From NCBI GenBank assembly GCA_964625865.1, contig CAZVEV010000008.1:1-48687 (forward strand): a stretch of 48,687 nt of DNA, given 5' to 3'. The notes under the pieces were generated by a model that saw nothing but the letters and a program-made list of their open reading frames with translations, was not told where the DNA came from and did not search any database. This stretch comes from CAZVEV01 sp964625865 (GTDB lineage Bacteria > Planctomycetota > Phycisphaerae > SM23-33). Positions 1 through 13,377 of the stretch are shown in pieces; within the stretch, counting starts at the first letter, position 1; each line of letters opens with the position of its first letter. Made by a program: the position numbers and the translations under genes.

Positions 1-3000
1 CCTGCACCTTCCGGAGCATCTGCGAGACGATGACCTCGATGTGCTTGTCGTTGATGACGGGGCCCGCGGCGCGGTAGACGGCCTGCACCTCCTCCAGGAG
101 GTACTTGGCGAGGGCTTCTTCACCACGAATGTCGAGGATATCGTGCGGTACAAGCGGGCCTTCGGTCAGCGGATCGCCCGCGTCAACGAAGTCGCCGGTG
201 TGGACCAGCAGGTGCCTGTCGTGCGGCACGTGGTGGTCGCGTTCCATGCCCGACTCACTGCGGATGATGATCGTCATCTTGCCGCGCCGCTTGTCGGTCC
301 GCAGTTCCACGCGCCCGGAGATCTCGCCCATGGCGGCCGGCTCCTTCGGCTTGCGGGCCTCGAAGATTTCCGTCACACGCGGCAGGCCCGCGGTGATGTC
401 CTGCGTGCCGGCCACCTCACGCGGCTGGCGTGCCAGCAGCGCACCGGGCTGGACGGCCTGCCCCTCGTCGACAACGATGCGGGCCTTGGCGGGCAGGTAG
501 TGGAAGTCCAGGATCTTGCCCGACGCATCCTCGATGACGACCCGCGGGTGCTTCTCGCCCTTGTGCTCGATGACGACGTAACGCGGGGCTGCGGCGCCCT
601 CTTGACCCGCACGCTCGGCTTCGACGCGGACAGTCTCGCCTTCTTCGATGTCCTGGAATCGCACGATGCCGCCGGCCTCGGCGAGAATCGGCGTGCGGTG
701 CGGGTCCCACATGACCAGTTGCGTGCCGGCCTTGACCTTCTTGCCCTCGAGCACCATGACCGTCGCACCGTAGGGGACCTTGTACTTGTCGAGTTCGCGT
801 CCCTTCTCGTCGATGATGGCCACTTCGCCGTTACGCTTGAGGGCCACCAACTGCTTGCCCGCATCGGTCGTGACTTCAACGGCGTTCAGTTCGCGGTACT
901 TGACCGCACCGGCCACCGCCGCGCGGATCTCGTTTTCCACCACCGCACGTGTTGCCACGCCACCAGTGTGGAACGTCCGCATGGTCAACTGCGTGCCCGG
1001 TTCACCAATCGACTGGGCCGCCAGAATGCCCACCGCCATGCCTTCTTCCACCGTCCTGCCGGTCGACAGGTCCACACCGTAGCAGGTCGCGCAGATGCCC
1101 ATCGGGCTCGCACAGGTCAGCGGGCTGCGAACGCGAATCGTCTCGATACCGAGGTCCTCGATCTTCTCCGCCGCTTCGGACGTGATGATCTCGTTCTCCC
1201 GAACGATCACCTCATCGGTGATCGGGTTGACGATACGCTCCCTGGCCACGCGTCCGATGATGACCTCGCGCAGGGCCACGTCCACCTGCTCGCCCTTGTA
1301 CGTCGCGGACTTGGTCACACCGTTCAGCGTGCCGCAATCGTGCATCGTGACGATGACGTTCTGGGCCACGTCGGCGAGCTTTCGCGTGAGGTAGCCCGAG
1401 TCAGCCGTCTTGAGAGCCGTGTCGGCCAGGCCCTTACGGGCGCCGTGGGTGGAGCTAAAGTACTCCAGAACGGTCAGGCCCTCGCGGAAGTTCGCGCGAA
1501 TGGGCGTCTCGATGATCTCGCCGGACGGCTTACTCATCAACCCGCGCATCCCAGCCAACTGGCGAATCTGGTCGATGTTGCCGCGGGCGCCGCTGTCCAG
1601 CATGAGCCAGACCGGATTCAGGTAGTTCGGGTCGTCGAGGCCCTCGGCCCCTTCCAGCGAGGCCATCAGCGCCTTGGTCACCTGGTCGCGGGCGTGAATC
1701 CACACGTCAATGACCTGGTTGTACCGTTCGATGTCCGTAATCGCGTCGGCGTGGTAGTCCTTCTCGATCCGGTCGACACGCTTCTGAGCCTTGTCGAGGA
1801 TCTGTTCCTTCAGGCTCGGAATCGCCGCGTCGGTAATGCCGAACGACAGCCCCGCCAGCGTCGAGTACTTGAAGCCCAACTCTTTGATGCAGTCGAGCAG
1901 TTCCAGCGTCTTGCCCTTGCCCAGGTCGCGGTGGCAGTCGCTGATAACGCGGCCACAGCCCTTCTGGCTGAGCGGATAGTTGTAGTAGCCCATGCCTTCG
2001 GGCAGGATGTCGTTGAAGATGCATCGCCCGGGGGTCGTCAGGAGCTTGCCCTCCTCGCATGCCATGGTCTCGTCGAGGTAGACGATCCTCGCGTCGGTCG
2101 GCATGCCGACGATGACCTTGGCGTGGGCGCCGACCAGGCCCATTTCGTAGGCCGTAATCGCGTCGCGGGCGTCGGCGAATACCGGATAGTGCCCACCGTC
2201 GCTGTATCCAGCCTTCTGGAGGCCTTCCTTGGCGAACTCGGCCCCCTGGCCGGACGTCAGGTAGTAGATGCCCAACACGATGTCCTGCGAAGGCGACATG
2301 ATGGGCGATCCGTTTGCGGGCGAGAAGATATTGTTGGTCGCAAGCATCAGCACGTGGGCCTCGGCCTGGGCCTCGACCGACAGCGGCAGGTGGACGGCCA
2401 TCGCGTCACCGTCGAAGTCCGCGTTGAAGCCCTTGCAGACCAGCGGGTGGATCTTGATCGCGTTGCCCTCGACGAGCACGGGCTCGAAGGCCTGGATGCC
2501 CATCCGGTGCAGCGTCGGTGCGCGGTTCAGCAGGACCGGGTGCTGGTAGATCACTTCTTCCAGGACATCCCAGATGTCCCGTTCGCGGCGCTCGAGCATC
2601 CGCTTGGCGGACTTGATGGTGTCGGCCAGCCCGCGGTCCTTGAGCTTGCGGATGATAAACGGCTGATACAGTTCGAGGGCGATCTTCTTCGGCAGACCGC
2701 ACTGGTTCAGGTGCAGTTCGGGCCCGACGACGATAACGCTTCGCCCGGAGTAATCCACGCGCTTGCCGAGGAGGTTCTCGCGGAACCGCCCCTGCTTGCC
2801 CTTGATCATGTCGGTCAGGCTCTTGAGGGGCCGGGAGGCCGTGCCCTGGACGGGGCGGCGGCAGCGGCTGTTGTCGAACAGCGCGTCGCAGGCCTGCTGC
2901 AACATGCGCTTTTCATTGCGGATGATGACCTCGGGTGCGTTGAGGTCCATCAGCTTCTTCAGGCGGTTGTTACGGTTAATGATGCGCCGGTACAGGTCGT

Positions 3001-3781
3001 TCAGGTCGCTGGTGGCGAAGTTGCCGCTTTCCAGCAGGACCAGCGGGCGCAGGTCCGGCGGGATCACGGGAATCACGTCCATCACCATCCATTCCGGATG
3101 GTTGCCCGAGACGCGCAGCGACTCGACCAGCTTCAGGCGCTTGCCGAGGTCCTTGCGCTTCTGCTTCGAGTTGGTCTTCTTGATGCCTTCGTGCAGATCC
3201 TCGGCGAGCATGACCATGTCAAGCTTGCCCAGCAGCGTCGCTACCGCGTCGGCGCCCATCTGGGCCTGGAAGTCCATGCCGTACTTCTCGCGACATTCGC
3301 GGTATTCCTCTTCGGAAAGCACCTGCTGGAACTTCAGGGGGGTCTGGCCTTCGTCGGTCACGACGTAATCCTGGAAGAGGATGATCTTCTCCAGGTCGGC
3401 GGTCTTCATTCCCAGCAGCGTCCCGAGACGGCTGGGCAGGGCCTTGAAGTACCAGATGTGCACGATCGGGGCGGCCAGATTGATGTGCCCCATCCGCTTG
3501 CGCCGGACGCGCGAGTGGGTCACCTTGACCTGGCAGCGATCACAGATGATGCCCTTGTGCTTCGTGCCCTTGTACTTGCCGCACGAGCATTCCCAGTCGC
3601 GTTCCGGCCCGAAGATCCGTTCGCAGAAGAGCCCTTCCTTCTCAGGCCTGTACGTGCGATAGTTGATCGTCTCGGGCTTCTTCACTTCGCCGAACGACCA
3701 ACTGCGGATGTCATTCGGCGATGCCAGGTGTACACTCACCGAGCCGTAATCGTTGATCCGATCGTATACGCTTTCAGCCAT
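1..3781 (-). CDS. rpoC: DNA-directed RNA polymerase subunit beta' (3' end outside window)
   Basis: Catalytic beta' subunit of RNA polymerase. About 1260 codons are visible and the reading frame runs off the left edge without a stop; bacterial beta' is usually about 1400 aa, so roughly 100-200 C-terminal residues are missing. The N-terminal zinc site is C65, C67, C80 and C83. The absolutely conserved NADFDGD loop that holds the active-site Mg is at residues 453-459 (bases 2405-2425). The second zinc cluster is also present, in the segment ending CASPMGICATCYG. The start is an ATG at 3781 with GGAG about 9 nt upstream. It lies 89 nt downstream of rpoB and is almost certainly cotranscribed with it. 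The start protein reads MAESVYDRINDYGSV. Identity is certain. Confidence 0.98.
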   Translation of the reverse strand, partial: MAESVYDRINDYGSVSVHLASPNDIRSWSFGEVKKPETINYRTYRPEKEGLFCERIFGPERDWECSCGKYKGTKHKGIICDRCQVKVTHSRVRRKRMGHINLAAPIVHIWYFKALPSRLGTLLGMKTADLEKIILFQDYVVTDEGQTPLKFQQVLSEEEYRECREKYGMDFQAQMGADAVATLLGKLDMVMLAEDLHEGIKKTNSKQKRKDLGKRLKLVESLRVSGNHPEWMVMDVIPVIPPDLRPLVLLESGNFATSDLNDLYRRIINRNNRLKKLMDLNAPEVIIRNEKRMLQQACDALFDNSRCRRPVQGTASRPLKSLTDMIKGKQGRFRENLLGKRVDYSGRSVIVVGPELHLNQCGLPKKIALELYQPFIIRKLKDRGLADTIKSAKRMLERRERDIWDVLEEVIYQHPVLLNRAPTLHRMGIQAFEPVLVEGNAIKIHPLVCKGFNADFDGDAMAVHLPLSVEAQAEAHVLMLATNNIFSPANGSPIMSPSQDIVLGIYYLTSGQGAEFAKEGLQKAGYSDGGHYPVFADARDAITAYEMGLVGAHAKVIVGMPTDARIVYLDETMACEEGKLLTTPGRCIFNDILPEGMGYYNYPLSQKGCGRVISDCHRDLGKGKTLELLDCIKELGFKYSTLAGLSFGITDAAIPSLKEQILDKAQKRVDRIEKDYHADAITDIERYNQVIDVWIHARDQVTKALMASLEGAEGLDDPNYLNPVWLMLDSGARGNIDQIRQLAGMRGLMSKPSGEIIETPIRANFREGLTVLEYFSSTHGARKGLADTALKTADSGYLTRKLADVAQNVIVTMHDCGTLNGVTKSATYKGEQVDVALREVIIGRVARERIVNPITDEVIVRENEIITSEAAEKIEDLGIETIRVRSPLTCASPMGICATCYGVDLSTGRTVEEGMAVGILAAQSIGEPGTQLTMRTFHTGGVATRAVVENEIRAAVAGAVKYRELNAVEVTTDAGKQLVALKRNGEVAIIDEKGRELDKYKVPYGATVMVLEGKKVKAGTQLVMWDPHRTPILAEAGGIVRFQDIEEGETVRVEAERAGQEGAAAPRYVVIEHKGEKHPRVVIEDASGKILDFHYLPAKARIVVDEGQAVQPGALLARQPREVAGTQDITAGLPRVTEIFEARKPKEPAAMGEISGRVELRTDKRRGKMTIIIRSESGMERDHHVPHDRHLLVHTGDFVDAGDPLTEGPLVPHDILDIRGEEALAKYLLEEVQAVYRAAGPVINDKHIEVIVSQMLRKVQ

Positions 3782-3870
3782 GCCTTCTCGCTCCACTTGT
3801 GCCTGCAACGCCGTTACGTCGCGGGCGGGTAGCTTGGATAGTCATTGTCATCGATCCACGCTCACCGACA

Positions 3871-7668
<3,798 letters not shown>

Positions 7669-7736
7669 ATCAGTGCCCTCTTGCGTAATACAGGGCCTCG
7701 GTTCGCCCCGCCGATACGGCGAGACAAACCACAAGC

Positions 7737-7763
7737 CCCGGCGCGCCCACGCGACGCGCCGGG
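7737..7763 (-). promoter_or_regulatory. rplL-rpoB intergenic hairpin
   Basis: Perfect 9-bp GC-rich inverted repeat (CCCGGCGCG / CGCGCCGGG) with a 9-nt loop, in the 178-nt spacer between rplL and rpoB. On the minus strand it is followed by a mildly T-rich stretch (GTGGTTTGTCTC) and by a second small hairpin (GCCG-ATA-CGGC) near 7710-7720. In E. coli the same spacer carries a partial attenuator and an RNase III processing site. A comparable role here is inference. Confidence 0.45.
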
Positions 7764-7846
7764 TACATCACGGGCAAGCCAGATGAAGACATCGCGTCCT
7801 TCACCATCGTGCCGACCTCGTCCTGGACAAAGTAACCAACCAACAG

Positions 7847-8269
7847 CTACTTGATTTCCACGGTCGCGCCGGCTTCTTCCAACTGGCTCTTGGCCTCTTC
7901 GGCCTCTTCCTTCGCCACGCCTTCCTTGACCGGCTTCGGAACGCCGTCGACCAGTCCCTTGGCTTCCTTCAGACCGAGGCTCGTCAAGGCACGGACGGCC
8001 TTGATGACCTGGATCTTCTTGTCGCCGAAATCTTTCAGGATCACGTCGAACTGGGTCTGTTCCTCGGCCTCTTCTGCCGCGCCGCCCGCAGCCGGACCGG
8101 CCATCATCACCGCGCCGCCGGCGGCCGGCTCGATACCATGTTCCTGCTTCAGGTAGTCCGCGAGGTCAACGGCCTCTTTCAGGGTCAGACCCACGATCGT
8201 ATCGCCGAGTTTCTTGATCTCGGCGGCAAATTCCTTCGTTGCGACGTCCGTCGTTGCTTCTTCCGTCAT
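7847..8269 (-). CDS. rplL: 50S ribosomal protein L7/L12
   Basis: Stalk protein of the large ribosomal subunit, 140 aa, which recruits translation GTPases to the ribosome. It has the N-terminal dimerisation helices, an Ala/Gly/Glu-rich hinge (about residues 50-70) and the C-terminal globular domain with FDVILKDFGDKKIQVIKAVR and LGLKEAKGLVDGVPKPVKEG. The ATG at 8269 (MTEEATTDVATK) is chosen because the protein begins with normal L7/L12 sequence there and GGAG lies upstream; the 21 extra residues of a longer reading look like untranslated spacer. It lies 142 nt downstream of rplJ, separated by a palindromic hairpin. Confidence 0.97.
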   Translation of the reverse strand: MTEEATTDVATKEFAAEIKKLGDTIVGLTLKEAVDLADYLKQEHGIEPAAGGAVMMAGPAAGGAAEEAEEQTQFDVILKDFGDKKIQVIKAVRALTSLGLKEAKGLVDGVPKPVKEGVAKEEAEEAKSQLEEAGATVEIK

Positions 8270-8336
8270 TTTGATACACTCCACGACTATTCGGTTCTGC
8301 CGGCCTGATAGGTGACGCCCCAGTGGCATCATTTAA

Positions 8337-8354
8337 CCCCGATGTACATCGGGG
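8337..8354 (-). promoter_or_regulatory. rplJ-rplL intergenic palindrome
   Basis: An 18-nt perfect palindrome, CCCCGATGT/ACATCGGGG, that would fold as a 7-bp stem with a GUAC loop in the rplJ-rplL transcript. No T-tract follows, so it is a poor terminator. It could stabilise or process the mRNA to raise L7/L12 output over L10, since the stalk needs several L12 copies per L10. The function is inference. Confidence 0.4.
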
Positions 8355-8411
8355 CCAATCCGCAGCCGGTCAATTCACATGGTGATTCGTTAGGGTAGTT
8401 ATGCCTACGTC

Positions 8412-8951
8412 TTATGCCGCTTCGGCAGCGTCGTCGCCGTCGCCGGCGTCTTCGATCGTCTTCAGGATGCCCGCGATCTTGCCGCCCGGGGCGGTCAGGC
8501 ACGCGGCGAGCTTTCGGGCCGGGGACAGCGCACAAGTCACCACCGTTGCGATGGCCTCGTCCCGTGTCGGGAACTTGCTCAGTTCCTCGATGCGATCGCT
8601 GCCGAAGACCTCGCCGTCCAGCAAGGCGGCCTTGACCGTCAGCGTGGGCGACTCCTTGCCAATGTCGAGCAATTCGCGCACGAGGTCGACGACGCTGTCG
8701 CCGCCGTAGGCCACCGCGCACGGGCCGTCGAGCATCTGCCCGGCCTCTTCCAGGCCGATCTCGCTGAACGCCTGCTTGGCCAGGATGTTCTTGACGACCG
8801 TCAGGCGCATGCCCTTTTCGAGAAGGCGCCCGCGAATGAGATTATTGGCCACGGCGTCCAGACCCGTAAAGCCCACAACCGCCAGCGACGTCACACCGTC
8901 AAGCCGCTTGATAAGTTCTTTGCGAACAAGTGTTTTTACTGGTTTGCTCAT
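8412..8951 (-). CDS. rplJ: 50S ribosomal protein L10
   Basis: Stalk base protein that anchors L7/L12 dimers to 23S rRNA, 179 aa. The N-terminal RNA-binding domain is recognisable (VRKELIKRL, VVGFTGLDAVANNLIRGRLLEKGMRLTVVKN spread over residues 9-55), followed by the L12-binding C-terminal helix and an Ala/Asp-rich tail. It begins 18 nt downstream of the rplA stop, so the two are tightly coupled. In other bacteria L10-L12 autoregulates translation of this mRNA; the short spacer here leaves little room for a separate leader. Confidence 0.97.
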   Translation of the reverse strand: MSKPVKTLVRKELIKRLDGVTSLAVVGFTGLDAVANNLIRGRLLEKGMRLTVVKNILAKQAFSEIGLEEAGQMLDGPCAVAYGGDSVVDLVRELLDIGKESPTLTVKAALLDGEVFGSDRIEELSKFPTRDEAIATVVTCALSPARKLAACLTAPGGKIAGILKTIEDAGDGDDAAEAA

Positions 8952-8969
8952 TGTCTGTGCTCCCGGCGG

Positions 8970-9653
8970 TCAGCCGACTTCCAACTCAACCGCCGGCGAC
9001 ATGGTCGCCGACAGGGTGGCCTTCTTGATGTACATACCCTTCGTCGATGCCGGGCGGGACTTCTTGACGAACGTGATGAACGTCTCGATGTTCTCGATCA
9101 GCTTGTCCGGCTCGAAGCTCGCCTTGCCGACCGGGATATGCAGATTCCCGCCGTCGTCGTTGCGATACTCGACCTTGCCCGCGCCGTATTCCGTCACCGC
9201 CTGGGCGACGTCCTTGACGACCGTGCCGGCCTTCGGCGAGGGCATCTTGCCCTGCGGGCCGAGCACGCGGCCGAGCTTGGCGACATTCTTCATCACCTTG
9301 CCCGTCGCCACCGCCACGTCAAAGTCCATCCACCCGTCCTGGATCTTCTTGACCAGGTCTTCCACGCCGGCCTCAATCGCGCCGGCGGCCAGGGCCTTGT
9401 CCACGTCGTCGCCGTCACAGAAGGCGATGACCTTCCGCGTCTTGCCGATCCCATGAGGCAGCGAGATCGAACCGCGAAGGGCCTGGTCGGCCTGCCGCGG
9501 ATCGATGCCCAGATGCATCGTCAGTTCGATCGTCTGGTCCAGCTTGGGCGAGTCGAAGCCCTTGAGGACATCGACGGCCTGACGGACCTCGACCTTGCCT
9601 TCAGGGACCTTGTCCAACCATGCCCTGTAGCGTTTGCCTTTCTTCTTGCTCAT
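8970..9653 (-). CDS. rplA: 50S ribosomal protein L1
   Basis: Ribosomal protein L1 of the mobile L1 stalk, 227 aa. Family blocks include SLPHGIGKTRKVIAFC, the long helix around MKNVAKLGRVLGPQGKMPSPKAG (residues about 110-135) and the C-terminal STKGMYIKKATLSATMSP. The ATG at 9653 (MSKKKGKRYRAW) is preceded by GGGAG about 8 nt upstream; an in-frame GTG or ATG seven codons further upstream has no such site. Located between rplK and rplJ, as in most bacteria. Confidence 0.97.
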   Translation of the reverse strand: MSKKKGKRYRAWLDKVPEGKVEVRQAVDVLKGFDSPKLDQTIELTMHLGIDPRQADQALRGSISLPHGIGKTRKVIAFCDGDDVDKALAAGAIEAGVEDLVKKIQDGWMDFDVAVATGKVMKNVAKLGRVLGPQGKMPSPKAGTVVKDVAQAVTEYGAGKVEYRNDDGGNLHIPVGKASFEPDKLIENIETFITFVKKSRPASTKGMYIKKATLSATMSPAVELEVG

Positions 9654-9746
9654 CAGCAACTCCCTGTCGTCCACGTGGGACTCCCACTGTTATCGCCCGT
9701 GGTCAGGCCAATCAGGTTCACGTGCGGCCTTGGTGCCGCTCGCGCC

Positions 9747-10169
9747 TCATTTATCTACGGTAATCCCCATGCTTCGGGCCGTGCCTTCAATGATCAGGCA
9801 GGCATTGTCGATGTCGTGCGCGCTGAGGTCGGCCATCTTGCGCTCGGCGATCTTGCGGACCTGGTCGATCGTCACCGAGCCGACCTTCTCCTTGTTCGGC
9901 ACGCCGGAGCCTTTGGCGACCTGGGCCGCTTCCTTCAGCGCCGCGGCCGGCGGGCTCTTGACCTTGAACGTAAAGGTCCGGTCGGCATAGACGGAAATCT
10001 CGACCGGCACGGGCATGCCGCCAAGGTCCTTGGTCTGCTCGTTGAACTGCGAAACGAACTGCCCGATGTTCACGTTATGCTGACCGAGGGCCGGGCCGAT
10101 CGGCGGGGCCGGCGTGGCCTGGCCGCCCGGGGCCTGGAACTTGATCAATGCTGCAACTGCTTTTGCCAT
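9747..10169 (-). CDS. rplK: 50S ribosomal protein L11
   Basis: Ribosomal protein L11 of the GTPase-associated centre, 140 aa, normal length. The hallmark N-terminal segment APGGQATPAPPIGPALGQHN (residues 13-32) is present, as is the C-terminal rRNA-binding domain with KEKVGSVTIDQVRKIAERKM and the ending IIEGTARSMGITV. It lies 47 nt downstream of nusG. Confidence 0.97.
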   Translation of the reverse strand: MAKAVAALIKFQAPGGQATPAPPIGPALGQHNVNIGQFVSQFNEQTKDLGGMPVPVEISVYADRTFTFKVKSPPAAALKEAAQVAKGSGVPNKEKVGSVTIDQVRKIAERKMADLSAHDIDNACLIIEGTARSMGITVDK

Positions 10170-10216
10170 CGTCTATTCTCGTTTCCTACCTCACGGGGCG
10201 CCGCAGGCCCGCGTGC

Positions 10217-10819
10217 TTAGGCCTTTTCAACCTGCCAGTATTCCAACTCCACCGGGGTGGCCCGGCCGAATATCGTCACGATCACGCGGATCAGGCCCTT
10301 GTCGGCCAATACCTCGTCCACGTGACCCTCGAAGTTCTCGAAGGCCCCCTCCTTGATCTTCACCAGGTCGTTCTTGGCGAACTCCACCGAGACCGGCGCG
10401 CCCTCGGAGGCCTTCTCGACCTGCATGAGCATCTTCGACACGTCGTCGTCGGTCATCGGCGTGGGCCTGCCGGTCGGGCCGATGAAGTCGCCGGCGCCGG
10501 TGGTCTCACGAATCAGGAACCACGCCTCTTCGCTCATTCGCCCGTCATCACCAAGCGCCATCTCCACGAAGACGTATCCGGGATACATCTTCCGCTCGAC
10601 GTACTTCTTGCCCCCGCTGCGTACCGTCCGCGGGCTGGGGCGCCGCTCGGTGGGCACGAGGATGCGTCCGATCTCCTCGCCGAGGCCTTCGATGCGAACC
10701 TTCCGCTCGAGGTTGTCGCGGACCTGGTTCTCTTTATTCGATGCCACGCGCAACACGTACCACCGCATGATCGGTCCGGCCTCTGCCTCGACGTCTGGAT
10801 TCTGCTGTTCCTGCTGCAT
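10217..10819 (-). CDS. nusG: Transcription termination/antitermination factor NusG
   Basis: NusG, 200 aa, which binds the RNA polymerase clamp, suppresses pausing and couples transcription to Rho or the ribosome. The NGN domain starts at MRWYVLRVASNKENQVRDNL (residue 18 on), with the typical YPGYVFVEMALGDD block. The C-terminal KOW domain is FAKNDLVKIKEGAFENFEG. A 17-residue Gln/Glu-rich N-terminal extension precedes the domain. The start codon lies 2 nt past the secE stop, so the two are translationally coupled. Confidence 0.97.
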   Translation of the reverse strand: MQQEQQNPDVEAEAGPIMRWYVLRVASNKENQVRDNLERKVRIEGLGEEIGRILVPTERRPSPRTVRSGGKKYVERKMYPGYVFVEMALGDDGRMSEEAWFLIRETTGAGDFIGPTGRPTPMTDDDVSKMLMQVEKASEGAPVSVEFAKNDLVKIKEGAFENFEGHVDEVLADKGLIRVIVTIFGRATPVELEYWQVEKA

Positions 10820-10821
10820 TA

Positions 10822-11220
10822 TCAGCCCATGATGTTAAGCCACTTGAACAGCACCGTGAAGATCAGGTCGGCGCTGGCCAGAATGGTCGCCAGGATGAAG
10901 GTGAACACAATCACAACCTTGGTCGAACCGATGATTTCCTTCTTGCTGGACCAGGAGACTTTCTTCATCTCACTTTCGGCAGCGATCAGAAAATCGGCGG
11001 TCTTGGCCCGGTTCATCAGGCGGAACATCAGCCAGCCCACCGCGATCACCAGCACCGTCGGAATACCGTACCGTACCGGCGGGGAGCCGGTCAGGTCGGA
11101 GAGGCTGAGCTGCTCGCTGAGAACACCGGCGCCGATGACCACGATCAGCATCACCACCACGAACGTCACCGTTCGCGTGTACTTGCCCTGGCCTCGTTTG
11201 TAGATTTCGATCTTCGACAC
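10822..11220 (-). CDS. secE: Preprotein translocase subunit SecE
   Basis: Small membrane subunit of the SecYEG translocon. It has the conserved amphipathic segment FLIAAESEMKKVSWSSKKEI followed by the C-terminal transmembrane helix (VVIVFTFILATILASADLIF), plus two additional N-terminal transmembrane helices (around VVVMLIVVIGAGVL and IPTVLVIAVGWLMF), so it is longer than the minimal single-helix SecE. The start is chosen as a GTG at 11220 (protein VSKIEIYKRGQGKY, 132 aa) because AAAGGAA lies about 10 nt upstream. A further in-frame GTG at 11271 would add 17 residues but lacks a ribosome-binding site. It sits between tRNA-Trp and nusG. Confidence 0.9.
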   Translation of the reverse strand: MSKIEIYKRGQGKYTRTVTFVVVMLIVVIGAGVLSEQLSLSDLTGSPPVRYGIPTVLVIAVGWLMFRLMNRAKTADFLIAAESEMKKVSWSSKKEIIGSTKVVIVFTFILATILASADLIFTVLFKWLNIMG

Positions 11221-11322
11221 GTTACTCGGTTCCTTTGCCTCACGGCCACCGCAGCGTCCGCTCACGGACACGGGCGGGCGTTCTTGCCCGGCCGCCGCAT
11301 CCGCACGCCCTCAACACCTATG

Positions 11323-11395
<73 letters not shown>

Positions 11396-11408
11396 GTGCG
11401 CCAGATTG

Positions 11409-11576
11409 TCACTTACGCTTGATCTTGTGCTCCGTATGCGTCCGCGTACGAGGACAGTACCTCTTCAGCGTGAACTTCGGCACGCCGCCGGCAACACGGA
11501 CCTGCGTGCGGTAGTTCAGGTCACCGCAGTCGGTGCACTGAAGCCAAACGTATTCTCGGGCCTTGCTCTTGGCCAT
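11409..11576 (-). CDS. rpmG: 50S ribosomal protein L33
   Basis: A 55-aa ribosomal protein L33. The translation begins MAKSKAREYVWLQCTDCGDL and ends TRTHTEHKIKRK. It carries the zinc-binding type of L33 sequence: C14 and C17 (CTDC), C41 in YCPR, and a basic/His tail of the HTxHK kind. The fourth Cys of the fullest CxxC/CxxC form is a Thr here, as in several known L33 variants. It starts 6 nt after the tuf stop and ends 13 nt before the tRNA-Trp, so it belongs to the same transcript. Confidence 0.95.
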   Translation of the reverse strand: MAKSKAREYVWLQCTDCGDLNYRTQVRVAGGVPKFTLKRYCPRTRTHTEHKIKRK

Positions 11577-11582
11577 CGCGTA

Positions 11583-12788
<1,206 letters not shown>

Positions 12789-12910
12789 TCGTCTTGCTCC
12801 TAGACTAGTTATCCATCAAGTTCTGCTGAAGTTTCCTATTGGTCCAACCATGCCCCCACACGGGAGACGGTCATTCTCGTCCTGTCGCCCCCGCCGCAGA
12901 CGGAGACACA

Positions 12911-12982
<72 letters not shown>

Positions 12983-13071
12983 ACTTATGGGCCCTTATCC
13001 GACACACAGGCTGTCGAGCTAACCATCTTGCGATGGGTAGACCGCCACCACGGCCCTGAAATAGACAGACC

Positions 13072-13099
13072 ATGTTACAGTCCGCAATCTCCCTGTCAA
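13072..13099 (-). promoter_or_regulatory. Sigma-70-type promoter of the tRNA-Thr/tuf/secE-rpoBC cluster
   Basis: Consensus -35 TTGACA (13094-13099), 16-bp spacer, -10 TAACAT (13072-13077). Two A-tracts lie immediately upstream (13101-13110 and 13123-13132 on this strand), resembling an UP element as in strong stable-RNA promoters. The predicted start of transcription is near 13065, leaving an 80-nt leader before the tRNA. Confidence 0.65.
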
Positions 13100-13223
13100 A
13101 ATATTTTTTCTGCGATCTGCGAGTTTTTTTTTCGCCCGGCCCGATGCATCACTCCTCCAGCGCACAATCCATGCATCCACGTAAGTCCGGATTCCATCTT
13201 GCCGCGGGTTCGCCGCCGCACGC

Positions 13224-13255
13224 AAACGCCCACGGGTTCCATCCCGTGGGCGTTT
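13224..13255. terminator. Perfect 13-bp hairpin between divergent promoters
   Basis: AAACGCCCACGGG and CCCGTGGGCGTTT flank a 6-nt loop (TTCCAT), a perfect 13-bp stem with A- and T-ends that would look like a bidirectional intrinsic terminator. It lies between the divergent promoters at 13072-13099 (minus) and 13289-13317 (plus), so no recognised gene reads into it. It may insulate the two units or end an unseen short transcript; its role is unknown. Confidence 0.45.
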
Positions 13256-13288
13256 ACCTGCGACGTCACGAGGCCCCGCCGATGACCC

Positions 13289-13317
13289 TTGACCGATCCA
13301 GGCTGCGATGGTATACG
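13289..13317 (+). promoter_or_regulatory. Probable promoter of the trypsin-like protease gene
   Basis: TTGACC (13289-13294), 17-bp spacer, TATACG (13312-13317). Predicted transcription start is near 13324, about 55 nt upstream of the ATG at 13378. The -35 matches the consensus at 5 of 6 bases and the -10 at 4 of 6. Confidence 0.5.
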
Positions 13318-13377
13318 TAATGTGCGTGTTCGATGTCCGGTTCGCCCCCTCCCGCGGGGTCTATGTGAGGCAATGCC

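Noticed and set aside
41..3832. A 1263-codon open frame on the plus strand
   Set aside because: It lies exactly antisense to rpoC; its composition (Arg/His/Asp/Val-rich, no domains) is the usual mirror of a GC-rich gene.
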